Below are positions 13,301 to 24,200 of a stretch of DNA of 64,000 nt, piece by piece (the stretch's first letter is position 1; every line of letters starts with the position of its first letter). Source of the DNA: Osmia lignaria lignaria (taxonomy: Eukaryota > Arthropoda > Insecta > Hymenoptera > Megachilidae); assembly GCF_051020975.1 (NCBI RefSeq), contig NC_135041.1:4538256-4602255 (forward strand), in the 5' to 3' direction. A model generated the notes under the pieces. That model did no database searches. It was not told the DNA's origin and saw only the letters and a list, made by a program, of their open reading frames with translations. Both the position numbers and the translations under genes were made by a program.

Positions 13301-13922
13301 GCACCACAGGGGACACAACTTCCGGTACCGTGTCCGTGACATCGGCGCCTTTCTCGGTGAACGTGGTCAAAGTGACCCTGATCTCGGGGCTACCTTCGCT
13401 TCTGTCGATCAACTCGGAGTCCTCGTCGTCGGAGGTGTCCTCGCCTTCGTCCACCTCTTCGTCTTCCCTCGAGGAAGGCTCATCCTCATCTCGGCTCGAA
13501 TAGAGATTCTTATACTCTTCAACGCAGGCACAGTGATAGCAGCCCGATACTTGGATCGTCGGCGTCTCCGGGCGTCGAATGCTGCCCAGAGATTGCTGAC
13601 TGGAAGACGAGCCGTAACTTCTCTCGCAGACGTCGAAACTCTTGGATCGTTGTCCGCTTTGCAACTGCGGCACTCTGAGCGTCGAGGCTCGTCTTCCTCG
13701 CGAGGAATCCTGCGACTTTGCCGGCGAACAAGAGGACGACGAGGATGAGGTGGTCCTGGTTGATCTAGCGTCTCTGATATCGTCCTGTCTTTTAGCCTCC
13801 AATTGGATCTCGTCGAAGGAAGCCGACCTGACTTGCTTCGGTACCTCCAGGCTAGACTGCGACTTCATTTCCGCTCCCGTCGGGGTGCGAGACCTCTTGA
13901 AGGTCGAGCGCAATCTCTGCAT
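650..13922 (-). CDS. rdgA: rdgA-type diacylglycerol kinase (DGK zeta/iota class), 5' part, partial
   Basis: Diacylglycerol kinase phosphorylates diacylglycerol to phosphatidic acid; in flies the rdgA enzyme acts in photoreceptor phosphoinositide signalling. Three minus-strand exons join in frame: 12880-13922, 8595-8736 and 650-1314. They give about 616 residues in this order: a Ser-rich acidic regulatory region, a first C1 domain around STPDWGPGALNGEHLW and SGDFCYV, a second cysteine-rich domain (HHWVHRRSQKGKCGNCGK, then CSWCKRAYHNKEACF), a basic Gly/Lys/Ser linker, and the start of the catalytic domain (FINPKSGGNQGAK, NPRQVFDLTQGGPK). Phases agree at both junctions (2 to 2, 0 to 0). The rest of the catalytic domain and any C-terminal ankyrin repeats are not in the window, so they must lie left of position 1. 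The start at 13922 is inferred; a longer N-terminus in the same frame could begin at 14066. The family assignment is firm, the exact orthologue less so. Confidence 0.88.
4893..4938. repeat. A-rich tract (poly-A then AAAAT repeats)
   Basis: A run of about 22 A followed by TAAAA units. It could be the remnant of a retroposed tail, but no retrosequence or target-site duplication is recognisable next to it. Confidence 0.7.
6209..6432. repeat. Diverged two-copy tandem repeat, 118-bp period
   Basis: The block starting TTGCAATTTATTT at 6209 recurs at 6327. Matching landmarks follow in the same order: TTACGACC(G/A)AATT, CGTAACCTT(T/C)GAAC and AATCAATAC(T/C)GAA. The copies are clearly diverged, so the duplication is old. 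Confidence 0.7.
8595..8736 (-). CDS. rdgA: rdgA exon, start of first C1 domain
   Basis: A 142-nt exon with acceptor TTTCAG at 8742-8737 and donor GTAAGT at 8594-8589. It encodes about 47 residues ending in GEHLWVPTSASGDFCYVNDC, which matches the first C1 domain of DGK zeta-type kinases. It starts with one base completing an Arg codon and ends at a codon boundary. Confidence 0.88.
9455..9555 (+). repeat. Dispersed repeat, copy 1
   Basis: Related to 11705-11805 in the same orientation. Shared landmarks are ATAAAAATTTTA and ATAATTAGTYCGCGRAAATT followed by a TCAA/CCAA CGCG block. Offsets are 2250 and 2248 bp, so the copies are collinear. Confidence 0.55.
11112..11144. repeat. GAA/TTC microsatellite
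   Basis: About eleven AAG/GAA units. On the minus strand it reads as a pyrimidine tract ending in TTTTAG, so it resembles a splice acceptor, but the sequence after it is not a convincing exon. Confidence 0.85.
11705..11805 (+). repeat. Dispersed repeat, copy 2
   Basis: Collinear with 9455-9555 (see that entry). The two copies lie in one intron, 2.25 kb apart. They could be an old segmental duplication or two insertions of one unclassified element. Confidence 0.55.
12880..13922 (-). CDS. rdgA: rdgA large 5' coding exon (regulatory N-terminus)
   Basis: Opens with MQRLRSTFKRSRTPTGAEM and carries repeated phosphosite-like motifs (RSASFDE, RSKSFDV, RAASVDS, RSKSVDI), a CYHCACVEEY segment and a long acidic stretch of Glu/Asp/Ser. 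The donor at 12879 (GAG then GTACAC) leaves phase 2, which fits the next exon. A stronger-looking donor at 12830 (GTACGT) leaves phase 0 and would not join that exon in frame. The frame is open upstream to an ATG at 14066, but that extension is Arg/Lys-rich and looks like a shadow of an acidic reading frame. Confidence 0.75.
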
Positions 13923-13935
13923 TCTCACTTGGCAG

Positions 13936-14211
13936 CTATCTGCTGAATATCGTCTCGTTTCTACCGAACGACCGATCGTACCTCGACGTCCACTTCTGTA
14001 ATCCCCTTCCGGCCAGCTCTTCCTCTTCCTCTTCCTCGTCCGTTTCAACGCTACTGCTCGAACCACGATCCTCTCTTTTCTGAACGATCGTCGTCTCGCT
14101 GGCGGGCTTGATCACCTCGGTGTACCTCGGCGAGGAGGAAGCCGACTCGAGCTGCCCGCGACCGCACCCTTCCGCCACCTTCCACTTAGCTGCCGGTCTG
14201 CAGCCCATCAT
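13936..14211 (-). other. Upstream reading frame of 91 codons before the rdgA ATG
   Basis: An ATGATG-initiated frame in a different phase from the rdgA exon. It encodes a 91-residue peptide with an acidic run (VETDEEEEEEELAG) and stops 13 nt before the ATG at 13922. Its composition is more protein-like than the Arg/Lys-rich extension that the main frame has here. It could be an upstream ORF, the N-terminus of an alternative isoform joined by a splice I cannot see, or chance in GC-rich 5' leader sequence. Confidence 0.35.
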
Positions 14212-16006
14212 AAGTGACCTCGACGTTCGTTCTCAGCTTGTACACCTTCGATTTGTCCAGATTATTCTGCTTCGGTAATCGAGCTCGTCGCGGGAACTGA
14301 CAGGTCGCCGGTTGCCCTTCGGTGAACGGTTATTTCGTGCTTCCTCCTACGATTACTCAACACTTCGAGCAGATGGTTTTGACTACGCTTCGTCGTTGCT
14401 TCTGTCGATGATTGTTAAATACTGGACATGTCGTTGATTGTCTAATACTGGAAGATTACTTGGATACTTTCAAACACTGTTCAACCGTTACAAGGAACGA
14501 TAGTTTTTCAATAAAGTCACTGTTAATTGCTCGCGAGGATGACCTCCTCTGTCCTTTAGTCCCTTTTAATTACCTTCGTCGTTGTTTTACATTGTTTCGA
14601 ACATACGAGATTACTCGACATCACTATAACATTGATCCCACGATGCATCGTCGACTAATTAATGTCCATAGCGTTCGAGACAAGGCCTTGTGTAATCCCT
14701 GTAGAACCGAGGCGATCATCTATTCGCTAAAATTACATTCCGATCCAGGACGCATCCGACGCCACGTGGAAACTATGTCCTCGATCCAGCAGCGTTTGCA
14801 ATTTAAGCTCCTTTCCCTATGCGACGGAATTTTCTCATCACCGCGTTCAATGATCACACTATCTCAAATTAAACGCACCACCCTCGACGCGAGAAAAGGT
14901 GAACTTTATTCAAGGATGTCCCTTTTCGCTTCAAGGATGTAATCCCATCCTACTTCCTCGTGACTCGTGTATAGAAACATAGAAGGAAGGACATCTTTCT
15001 TTTAATTTTTTTTTTTCAATCTAGATAGTTCTGATTTCTTTGAATATTTTGATGGAAAATACTTTGGAATATTGAAATGGTTCGTCTCCAAATCCTTTAA
15101 AGACGAGCAGTCATCTCCGTCTTGAAACGTCTCGTAGAAATTGGCAGGATGTAACACGGTTCGTTTCCCTCCAATCCTCCGCCTTAAATCATCGAGCGTG
15201 TTAATCGCGACGTATTTCCTTCGACGACCAATATTCGTAGGCTGATAAACCCGTAGAATGGAGCAGATAGCGGAGCGGATTAATCTCCCATACGGGGATG
15301 AACATCGAACACGTGGATCGCCTCGTTATAACCTGTTCTCTCCGAAGCTTCGATGATATAATTCAAACGAATCAGACTCAGCTAAGTTAATTGGGTCATC
15401 CTTGGATCTCTATAAGTCCTAATATCGCCAACACTCAATTTCGAAGACGATTAAAACGCCTACGTTCTCGCAACGACGTTAGTTCGAAAGTGCGAACAGT
15501 GTCGCTTTAATGTTCTCTTTAAAAAGCTTCGGAAGAAGTGGAACAAGAAGTAAGAGAAGTTTGTTCCAAGTGTTCGGGGGTTGATGGACCGACGGCGAGC
15601 AGCGTGTTGCTCAACGACGCGCGAACCATAGTCGAAGGTCAAACGTCGCCGTTCGCCAGAACACCGTCGACGACCTCCACGAACCTCGACGCACGTGAGA
15701 TCGTCAAACACCTTTCACGAAAGCTTTTTTTTTTTTACCTCGCTTTCTATCCATTCGCCACTGTCTCACTCGCTGCTCGTTGAGGCACTCTCCTCTCGAG
15801 CGACTAGCAGCATCGATCGCCAGCCTTTCCAGTCCCGTAACTTAATTTCTGAGCGACGTTCGGATAATCCGCTCGATTGAAACTTCTCGTGAAATTCCGT
15901 GCCGCGTGCACGAGGATCGCCTTCCGGAGGACGCTGCCATTAGGTGATTTCCATTTCACCTGCCTCCAGTTACCTCTCCGTTTACCACCTCGCTGATTCT
16001 CCCTTT

Positions 16007-16046
16007 TCTCTCTCTCTCTCTCTCTATCTCTATCTATCTCTCTCTC
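16007..16046. repeat. TC/TATC simple repeat
   Basis: A CT dinucleotide run interrupted by CTATCTAT units. Confidence 0.85.
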
Positions 16047-16692
16047 CTCTCACTTGTCGAACGTTAAACGATCACGATCTTCTACTGTCACTCGAATCGG
16101 CGGAATGAACCATGTATTCGCACGCCAGACTCGTTTTCACGCTTCAAGTCTGGCGCGAGTCCACGATCAGCTTCCACCTCGCTACGTAAACATCGCGGCT
16201 CGATGTGCAAATTTTCTTTGCGATGAAAAAAATGAAAGGATCCACGCGGATCGAGGTGCACGCGACTCGGCAGCAGCCGTTGCGTTTATCCGCTGCTGAT
16301 GGAAAAGGTTGGCGAATGCCGTAGGTTTGAAGCGCAACAGGAAGAACGGTGAGGAACAGAGAAGGAACGAGATTACGCGTACGTGCCGTGACAAGGGGTA
16401 GACTGTTCGGACTAGTGACCAGGGCTCGGCAGTGGCGGATGCCACGAGAGGTAAAGGTGGGGGTCTCGTCTCCCTCTAACCCTTGCTTCACCCTCTTGCT
16501 CGCGCCCTCTTAGCCGTCGTCGGTCAGACATGCGCCCTCCGACCAATTTCACTGTGTGCACCTTTACACCAACATACGCGAATAAGGAACACCGAGTGAT
16601 GCCACCGACGACGAATTGGAGATTGCGCTACATGACCGACTACCGTCGGGGAAATGTGTGTGACGCAGGAAGGGCAGACACGTGTAGAACCT

Positions 16693-16718
16693 CCTCTTCT
16701 TCTTCTTCTTCTTCTTTT
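16693..16718. repeat. TTC microsatellite
   Basis: About eight TTC units in the GC-richer flank of rdgA. Confidence 0.8.
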
Positions 16719-16800
16719 CTCCTTCGCTCTCTCCGGGATTATCTCAGTCAAAATTTAATTCTTAACTCTTACAATGAAATCAAGATACGTTAATTGTATA

Positions 16801-19800
16801 GCGGAGTCATCGGGCATCGCGATAAAAAAGAAATCGTAATTGAATTTTTTCTTATCTACACGCGTTGGATATTTGATTGCTGGGTCGAGGACAATTTTTA
16901 GGGCGAAGTGTTTCATCGACCGTTTGATTGATTTTACTTTTGTTACGTTCCGAGTAATAGCCAAAGAATAACGCGAGTCATCGTTGGTATAGAGGTCGAC
17001 TCGGCAGATCCTATTTCTCACGAGTTCCTCGAATTGATTGTCGTCTGTCAACGACGAAACGGACTTCCGTCATCCTCCCTTTTGGTTTCTTTCCCCTTTC
17101 TCCTGCCACCCATGTGGCGAAGTATCGACGAAAATCGAATATTATCAAAAATGATTCTTTAAGTAGCTGGAAACTATCGCAACAGTAAATTTATCAAGCG
17201 CACATTGAATCATCAACCGTAACCTTTCGCTGTTGGAAACTGTTTATGGATAGACACAGTTAATTGATCGTTAAAAAATAAATAGACAAAATGTCGTATA
17301 CGAGTTTGCAAATTTTACTTTCAACCGCAATATTCGAAATATTAACTATTGCGTGTTTTTTTTTAACGAACAGGTAAACCGGGAGTGTGCATTCTGTCAC
17401 TTCGATTTTGCTCTAATTAAAATGCACTCGAATTGAAACAATTAAAGATTAAGCGTTTCAAAAATTTCCGCGTTCGACACGCAACGTGGCTGGTTTGCAG
17501 GTTGACGAGCAATCGATGCAGGCGAAACAAATAAATACATATAAACGATATCCGCGACTCGATAAAACAGCGCTCATTAAATAATAAACGACATCGATTA
17601 ATATTTTCCGCCGGGTTTACGTTGAAAATCAGCCACGACGTTTTTTTATTCAGCCACGTTATCGAAAGCGGAATGTTCTAGCCCCATTTCTATGCGGAAT
17701 AATCGATACGACCGATTAGCACCGCGCGACATTTTCACTTCACTCGAAAAACACTCGACCCGGAAGGAGAACAAGCGGTTTTTCCCACGATAAAACTTGG
17801 AAAACACAGAAAAATTTGAAATTCAAAGGGACAAAATTCTTTTTTCCCAAAATTCTTCCTCGAACGCCTTGTTTTCTCGTTGAAAATTTTTCGAATGCGA
17901 TTCGCGGTAACAAAAAACAAAAAAATAATTCGTGTTTTGAATGCCTAGCTCAACGGAATTCTTAATTTTTGAGGGAGGAAAAAAGAAAATGAAGTAACAC
18001 GCGAAAGCTCTCGTTCTCGTTTGCAAGCTGAAAAGAATCGATTTCCTGCCACATGGAATCTTCTGATTCTAAATGCGTCGTGCATGGAAACCCGATTCGA
18101 ATAAAAAATTAACTCTATCACCGTCCATTCTGATCTTTACGAAATCCATAATTATGGAACTTTGTATTTGCTGCTCATTATTCAACGCTTGATTACCTAG
18201 CATCTAGGTCACTTTAATTGCTCGGATTAGTATTTATGAGATTTTTCAGTTTTCTTTTTATTAAATAGTAGATGCGACGACTTTTTATCATTTTTAATAT
18301 AACACAACGTTTTATCGTCAATGTAATAAACAATTTTTATTTCCACCATACGCACCTAAGTGTTTACCACGCACTGGTGTAATATATGGACGTGCGTGAG
18401 GATTAAAAAGGAGACGGCATGTAAAATAGGTAGCAGTGTGCGGGAATAAAGAATCGTGTAGATATAACTTCAGCATTACGTATGCGCATAACTTACGACC
18501 GGCAGCCTCGACATTTTTGCAAATATAAATCCGTGACTTCTTAGGAAAGTTCGCGTGTCTAGTGATTTGTGGATCGCTCCAAGTATGACGCGATCGTTGT
18601 TGACTCATTTGTTGAAAATATGGAGGAAAATACATCGGGGGGAAAAAAATGAAATGTTCTACCATTAGGGACAGTGATTGAGCGAGTGGATGATGACCAA
18701 AGCGTACGTCACACCCTTTGCTCGAGAAATAATTCTTGAAATAATTGGACAATTAATTAGAGAATGATACGTAATTGTAAAAACAGAAAGAAATAAAATA
18801 TCCCTTTCCTTTTTGCTATGCGTAACTTCTCTTGATCGAAGCGGAGATCGAGTTTAATAATTAAGAAATATAAATGAAGTCGTGTTTATAGATTTTCAAA
18901 TGAGGTACACATATGATTCTGTTTCCCCTCAACCATTAACATAAATTGAAAATTGCAAAGCAACTTTCCAAGCTTTCCTAGCCGTTTAAATCACAAAGTT
19001 TAACGATGTTCCGCGAAGCACCGGTAACAAATATTAAGCACGGAACATGCATAATACAGACGAGGTATAGTGCTCGTAAAATTCAGTTTACGTTGAAATT
19101 TGGAACGACCTCTATACATTATGTGTGATCTAGTACTGAAACTAAAACGAAATTACCGTTCGAACGCCTATTGGAGAGTAACCTGTCCTATATTTAGAAA
19201 ATTACTATTTTTCTTTACTTTAATGAATTATATTTCTTGATTGATGCTTGATTGCCTAAGAAAAGATAATTTTGTGAAACTAATTTTTTGCTATTTTTAT
19301 CATAAAGAGTAACAAGATTCGTCTGATGTGGTAGATAAAATTGTCACGAAGCACCGTGAAATTTCCTAAATTAGCCTTTAACCAATTATATAATTCACGC
19401 AAGAACGTGTTCATTCATCGTTCACGCCCAAATTAATCCGTTTGAATTCGACGATCCATGTTACGTTTATCCTATTAGCTAATCCAAATCTCCCGTTGAA
19501 TTCCGGCACGATAAAAGCGCAGACGAATGATTAAATTTGAAAGGTCACCATACGGTATCTCGGTTTCCACAGAATCCCCGCGTATGTAATAACCTAACGA
19601 GAAACTGACAGCTACATTTAGAACTTTCCACGGAATACGTTCCATCGTTCTGATTAATTGTTACAATTCGCGTTGCTCTGTCCTGTGAAACTCTCCTTAA
19701 TCTCTTTCAGTAATTTTCATCCTCATTTCAACGAAAATCGGAATTAATTTAGAAATGTAATTAAAACCCTCCATCATTCTAATAATACTTCTTTAAAGTT

Positions 19801-21036
19801 ATTCTACGAAATCTTAATCCATCAGAGCTAGGATTCCCGACTTATGTTCCATGGAATTCTATGTTTATCTTGATCAAATTTGGTATTTCCTAATCAAATT
19901 TGTATTAGAGATTTAATTAACATTCTGACGACCACCCGTTTCGCAGAATTTATCACTTTTGTTATTTTAGATTTCAAGACTATTTATGGAATGATATTTA
20001 AAAAGATATAAAATTACTAATTGCTGATTTCTACTTGCAATATAAAATACTTGCATTCGTTTTCATATCAGCAATTGATAAAGCAAAAGGCAGAGGATCA
20101 CCAAAGGATCTGCAATCCGCCCTATTTCAAGGACCTGATGCTAGCACATATTTTTCTCTATCCAAGATGGACGTGATCCCAAAAGATGATCACGTTTTGG
20201 CTATTTATATGACATATTCTGGACAACCGAAAGATTGAAAAGAATTTCGCTGCAGGACTTCCAATATTCTCTGGAAAATCCATGTAAACGTTTTTGGAAT
20301 CGTTAAAGGGATTTATTGTATAGAGCTTTGATAATAAAATCTTTTTCCAAACGTGTCACGTCGATCATTTTTATCAGTGACAAATGCAGTCTCATCGTTC
20401 AATGGATAGGTACATTGTATACCTTTGGCATACAGTGAGAAGCAAAACTGAACCAATAATACTATTTTCCCAGAAAATGATTTACTTACATTGATATTAA
20501 ATAATTTCAATAACATATCATACATTCTTAACAAGATTTTGTGTTCATTTTTGCAAATTATATAGTAACAAAAAAACCACCCTACCAGTCAAATTTACAG
20601 ATGAAAGGATCCATCTCTTCAGACACTGCAATCCAGAACCACAAGGGCAAATTCCACAAAAATAAAAAAAAATAAATAAAAATAAAGAAAATAGGGAAGA
20701 GAAAAGTGCTTTCACACAAGCCAATCACACGAATCTCTCGTTTCTTGCCACACAATCTGCTCCCTTTCACACATTGCCAACCTTTCCTCCGACTCATCGG
20801 ACGGTTTCTTATCTTCGCGGCATCGTAAGTTCGTGCCCTCTGCGAAATGCACCCGTTGTCCTAGTTCCGGCGACAATCCGAGCAACCTACAATGCACACG
20901 AGAAAACACCGAAATGGTGGTATACGATCACTGAAAGCACTGGCTGCCCTCGAGGGACGGGGCACACACACGCAGCACACGAACAAAAAAACAGCACACG
21001 TGTGTCAGCAGACCATTTTACAATTAACTTTCTATT
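16801..21036. other. Non-coding stretch, no gene recognised
   Basis: AT-rich sequence with short chance ORFs on both strands. The only ORF over 100 codons is at 18318-18752, listed separately. No RNA gene or transposase fragment is visible. Confidence 0.6.
18318..18752 (-). other. 144-codon ORF of unknown status
   Basis: Open from an ATG at 18752 to a TAA at 18318. The C-terminal stretch (HARPYITPVRGKHLGAYGGN) looks more protein-like than its surroundings, and an AATAAA lies at 18343-18338, overlapping the 3' end of the frame. There are no obvious splice sites, no recognised domain and a biased N-terminal half. It could be a single-exon gene, a decayed retrocopy or a chance ORF; I do not recognise a family. 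Confidence 0.2.
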
Positions 21037-21040
21037 TTAA

Positions 21041-21250
21041 CCCTTTGCACTCCGACGATCTTCTAACAGGATTAAGGAACAAATTCGAGAACACTTTTAC
21101 GGGACCATTACGTAGAAAATTAAATTTCATTTTTCTCCAAGGGAATTTTTCGAAATGCTTAAAATTTATATTCCAATTATAAAGTTACCAAATAAACATT
21201 GCTGTACTTCTTGCATCATTAACCCGACAAGGCTAATGGAGAGCAAAGGA
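21041..21250. mobile_element. piggyBac-like MITE, 210 bp, flanked by TTAA
   Basis: The left end TTAACCCTTTGCACTCC (21037 on) and the right end, read from the other strand, TTAATCCTTTGCTCTCC match at all but a few positions. TTAA lies directly outside both ends. There is no coding capacity. The TTAA target and CCCTTTG terminus fit piggyBac-type non-autonomous elements. Confidence 0.6.
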
Positions 21251-21254
21251 TTAA

Positions 21255-24200
21255 CATGTTAAATGCCTCAGGGGTTTATACGTTAATAAAAACATGACAA
21301 ATTTTGTATTAATAAGAGTGATGAGAGGAAATGTTTCAAACTGTTATTATATTAACAGCATAAGGTTGAAAATTGAATGTTTCAACAAGCTATTCGTATG
21401 TTTCTTAATTAATGGTTTAATATGTCTGACTACACATGTCCATTTTCACTGCGGTATTAATACATTGTCTGCCACAGTAGAAATACTTAGTCACATCTAG
21501 TACGGCCTAAAGTTGACCTATTTTTAAACGCCTCTTAAATCGGCGCATCCGTAAGGTTAACAGTGAAGGGTAACTGGCGTTCCAAAAAAGGAAACTTGAA
21601 AGTAAGCAAATTATTCGAGTAAGTACAAGCGATATGTGCAAATGTTTCTTCGATTTGACTGGTTTCGAAACGAGTATGCACATTCGATTGCGTCAGAACC
21701 GTGTGGCACCGATTTGCTTATCGAAAACAAGAAGGGTGTCTGCGACCGAGATAAAAGCGTGAATCGATTTCGCGGTAACATGACGTGAAAATGTTGGGAA
21801 AAAGAATCGACTGTGGGAATCTATTTCGACGAAACCAGGCGAATCTGGAGCAACACGAGGGTACGATGAAAATTTAAACAGGATCAGGGAACCATCTCGG
21901 CGGTTACTGAAAATCCGATCCAATTATAATTGAGAGGTGTTCGATACATACATATTTGTTAGAATATTTCTGAATAATAAAAAATTAGTTCGCTGAGAAC
22001 AACGCAAATTGTAATTAAAATTACAAAAGTACAATAAAATAGCATTTATGCTTCATGAATATCTGTAACTATGTACGGAGGTCTTTAGAATGTGTGCCCC
22101 CTCTCTCGAAGCATTTCAAAATAGAAAAATATATCTTTTACGAGATTTTACAGGGGACATACAAAATAGGATAAAATACAGTGTATACATAACTATACAA
22201 AAAGTGCACCTGAGAAATATCTACTTAAATGTGTAAAAATGATAACCAACCTTTCGTTTCTGATTACAATATTTAATTGTCAGCAAGTAATTAAAGATTC
22301 AATTATTATATTTTCTGATATTTTCAATTCAGAAACGAAAGTTCAGTCGCTGTAACGATATCAACTTCGCAAGCACCTGTCGCGATTTATAATCAACAGG
22401 TTGATTGTCCTGAAGATCACTGATAGCTAGGGCGAGAAAATCAAGAAATTACAAAAGAAAAAAGAAAGAAGGGTTCTGAATATAATTATCAACGAAATTT
22501 CTATTGATACGATGGCTCTCGCAGTGGAAATGCACATGTATAGTTTAGACGAACACGCATGTATCTGTACGTTTCATCACGAAAATTGATTCGGATTTAG
22601 CTGTATGCAGTAAATTTGCATATTGTCGAAAATACGGAAGGGAAAAAAAAAGAATTTCATTATCCGATAACTGTCGACGTGGGATCCCAGAGAATGCTTT
22701 GCCTCATACTGCTTTTCACCTCTTGAATATTCATTCGAATTAACGTTCACTCCGGCTCGAACCATCCTCTTTATTTATTTAATAAATATCTAAAAAATTA
22801 AACAACGAACGAAACGGAAGCATTCCGTGCTTTCATTTGAAAACTTTATGCAGGTAAACAGGCTTCCAATTGAATGGAAACCATCGGAGAAACTGAAGCT
22901 AAACTTTGAACGAATTGAAAAGTTTCAATCGGGATGAGAGATATTCATAACTGAATATAATTACACAAAGAAATGATTAATTTGTTTATCAGGAAAATAT
23001 TTAAAGACAAACGTTTACAATTAATGTATTTATCAGCATTGTTGAAACAGTAAACAGACAAACCATGCGAGGAGAAGTAACGAGGCGAGTTCTCAAGGAA
23101 CTCGAGCGGCTCGTTAAAAATCTGTACGTCGCTGCATTTTATCTAATTAACTACTAATTAATTTTCAAAGCATTGCAATTAAGATATTACCATGCAAACG
23201 AAATCAACCACTAGTGCTTTGACCCTTGACCTTTTCGCGCGACAAGCTTGTATTCACATCGAAAAAAAAAAGGAACCATTTGAATTTCATTATGAATGGA
23301 GGTCAAGGAAGCCACGTTTCGGATTCAGAGATCGAGGAGAAAAGGGACAAACGAAAAACTACCACGCCAACTTATAATGGAATTTTATTCCATGAAAAGT
23401 CGGACGGGGAAACCGGCTAAGGCAAGCACCAGAAAAAACGGGAGAACAAAAGTAACAGGGAAATTCTTTATTTCCAGTAATTCCAGTAAAGCAATGAGTA
23501 TATTTAAATCGATTCTTTTGCATTTTTTAGTTAATTTTTGAATTTCAACTTTTCTATTCCGTGCCTCTTACTGTTAATAAATTGAAGATTAAAGAATAAA
23601 TCTAACAATAATAATTTAAGGTAAGAAAAAAGTAGGAAGTAAAAGAAAGAAACTTCCGTTTAACTCTCATTGTAAAAGTCCCGGCTAAGGAATCATTTTC
23701 ACTCGAAGAGATCACAATGAAGAAGCGTGAAAGGAGGAATAAAAGGTGAGCAAACTGGGTGCTCCTCGTTGAAGAACTGAAAGCTCAATCAAAAAGCTGC
23801 GACCCATTTAGAGATTCCCAGTTGCGAGCTTTTCTACCATTCGCCTCGTTATTTCTCTGTATCTGCTGGACTTCAGGTAACACTTTACTCGTGGAACAAA
23901 ATCAGGCTGGTTGGACAGATTCATTAACGAAAAAGGTTCAAGAATATAATGCTTCCTTTTGTTCAAAAGTAATATCCTAAATGTCAAGTCATCCTATAAA
24001 TAACGTCATTTTTACAATCCATCAACGATATTGTATCGAGAAATACTGATAACATTCCAATGAGAAATTATCAATTTGATATTTCTACAAAATATTGATA
24101 TCTATCCAATACTAAGATACTTTCATCATTTCAAAAAGTACCAAATGGATATCAATCCTTTCGTAGATGTATCGATTTTTATTAGATACTTACATATTTC

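Larger units (their letters stand above)
14212..16800. other. GC-richer 5' flank of rdgA, probable promoter and leader region
   Basis: This stretch has more GC and CpG than its surroundings, many short overlapping chance ORFs and TC-rich simple repeats. It lies directly upstream of the rdgA coding exon, so 5' leader exons and the promoter are likely here or further right. No TATA box or exon boundary is clear enough to place. Confidence 0.4.

Noticed and set aside
13261..14001. Several plus-strand and alternate-frame ORFs over the rdgA N-terminal exon
   Set aside because: GC-rich acidic and Ser-rich coding sequence opens its other frames; only the minus frame joins to the C1-domain exons.
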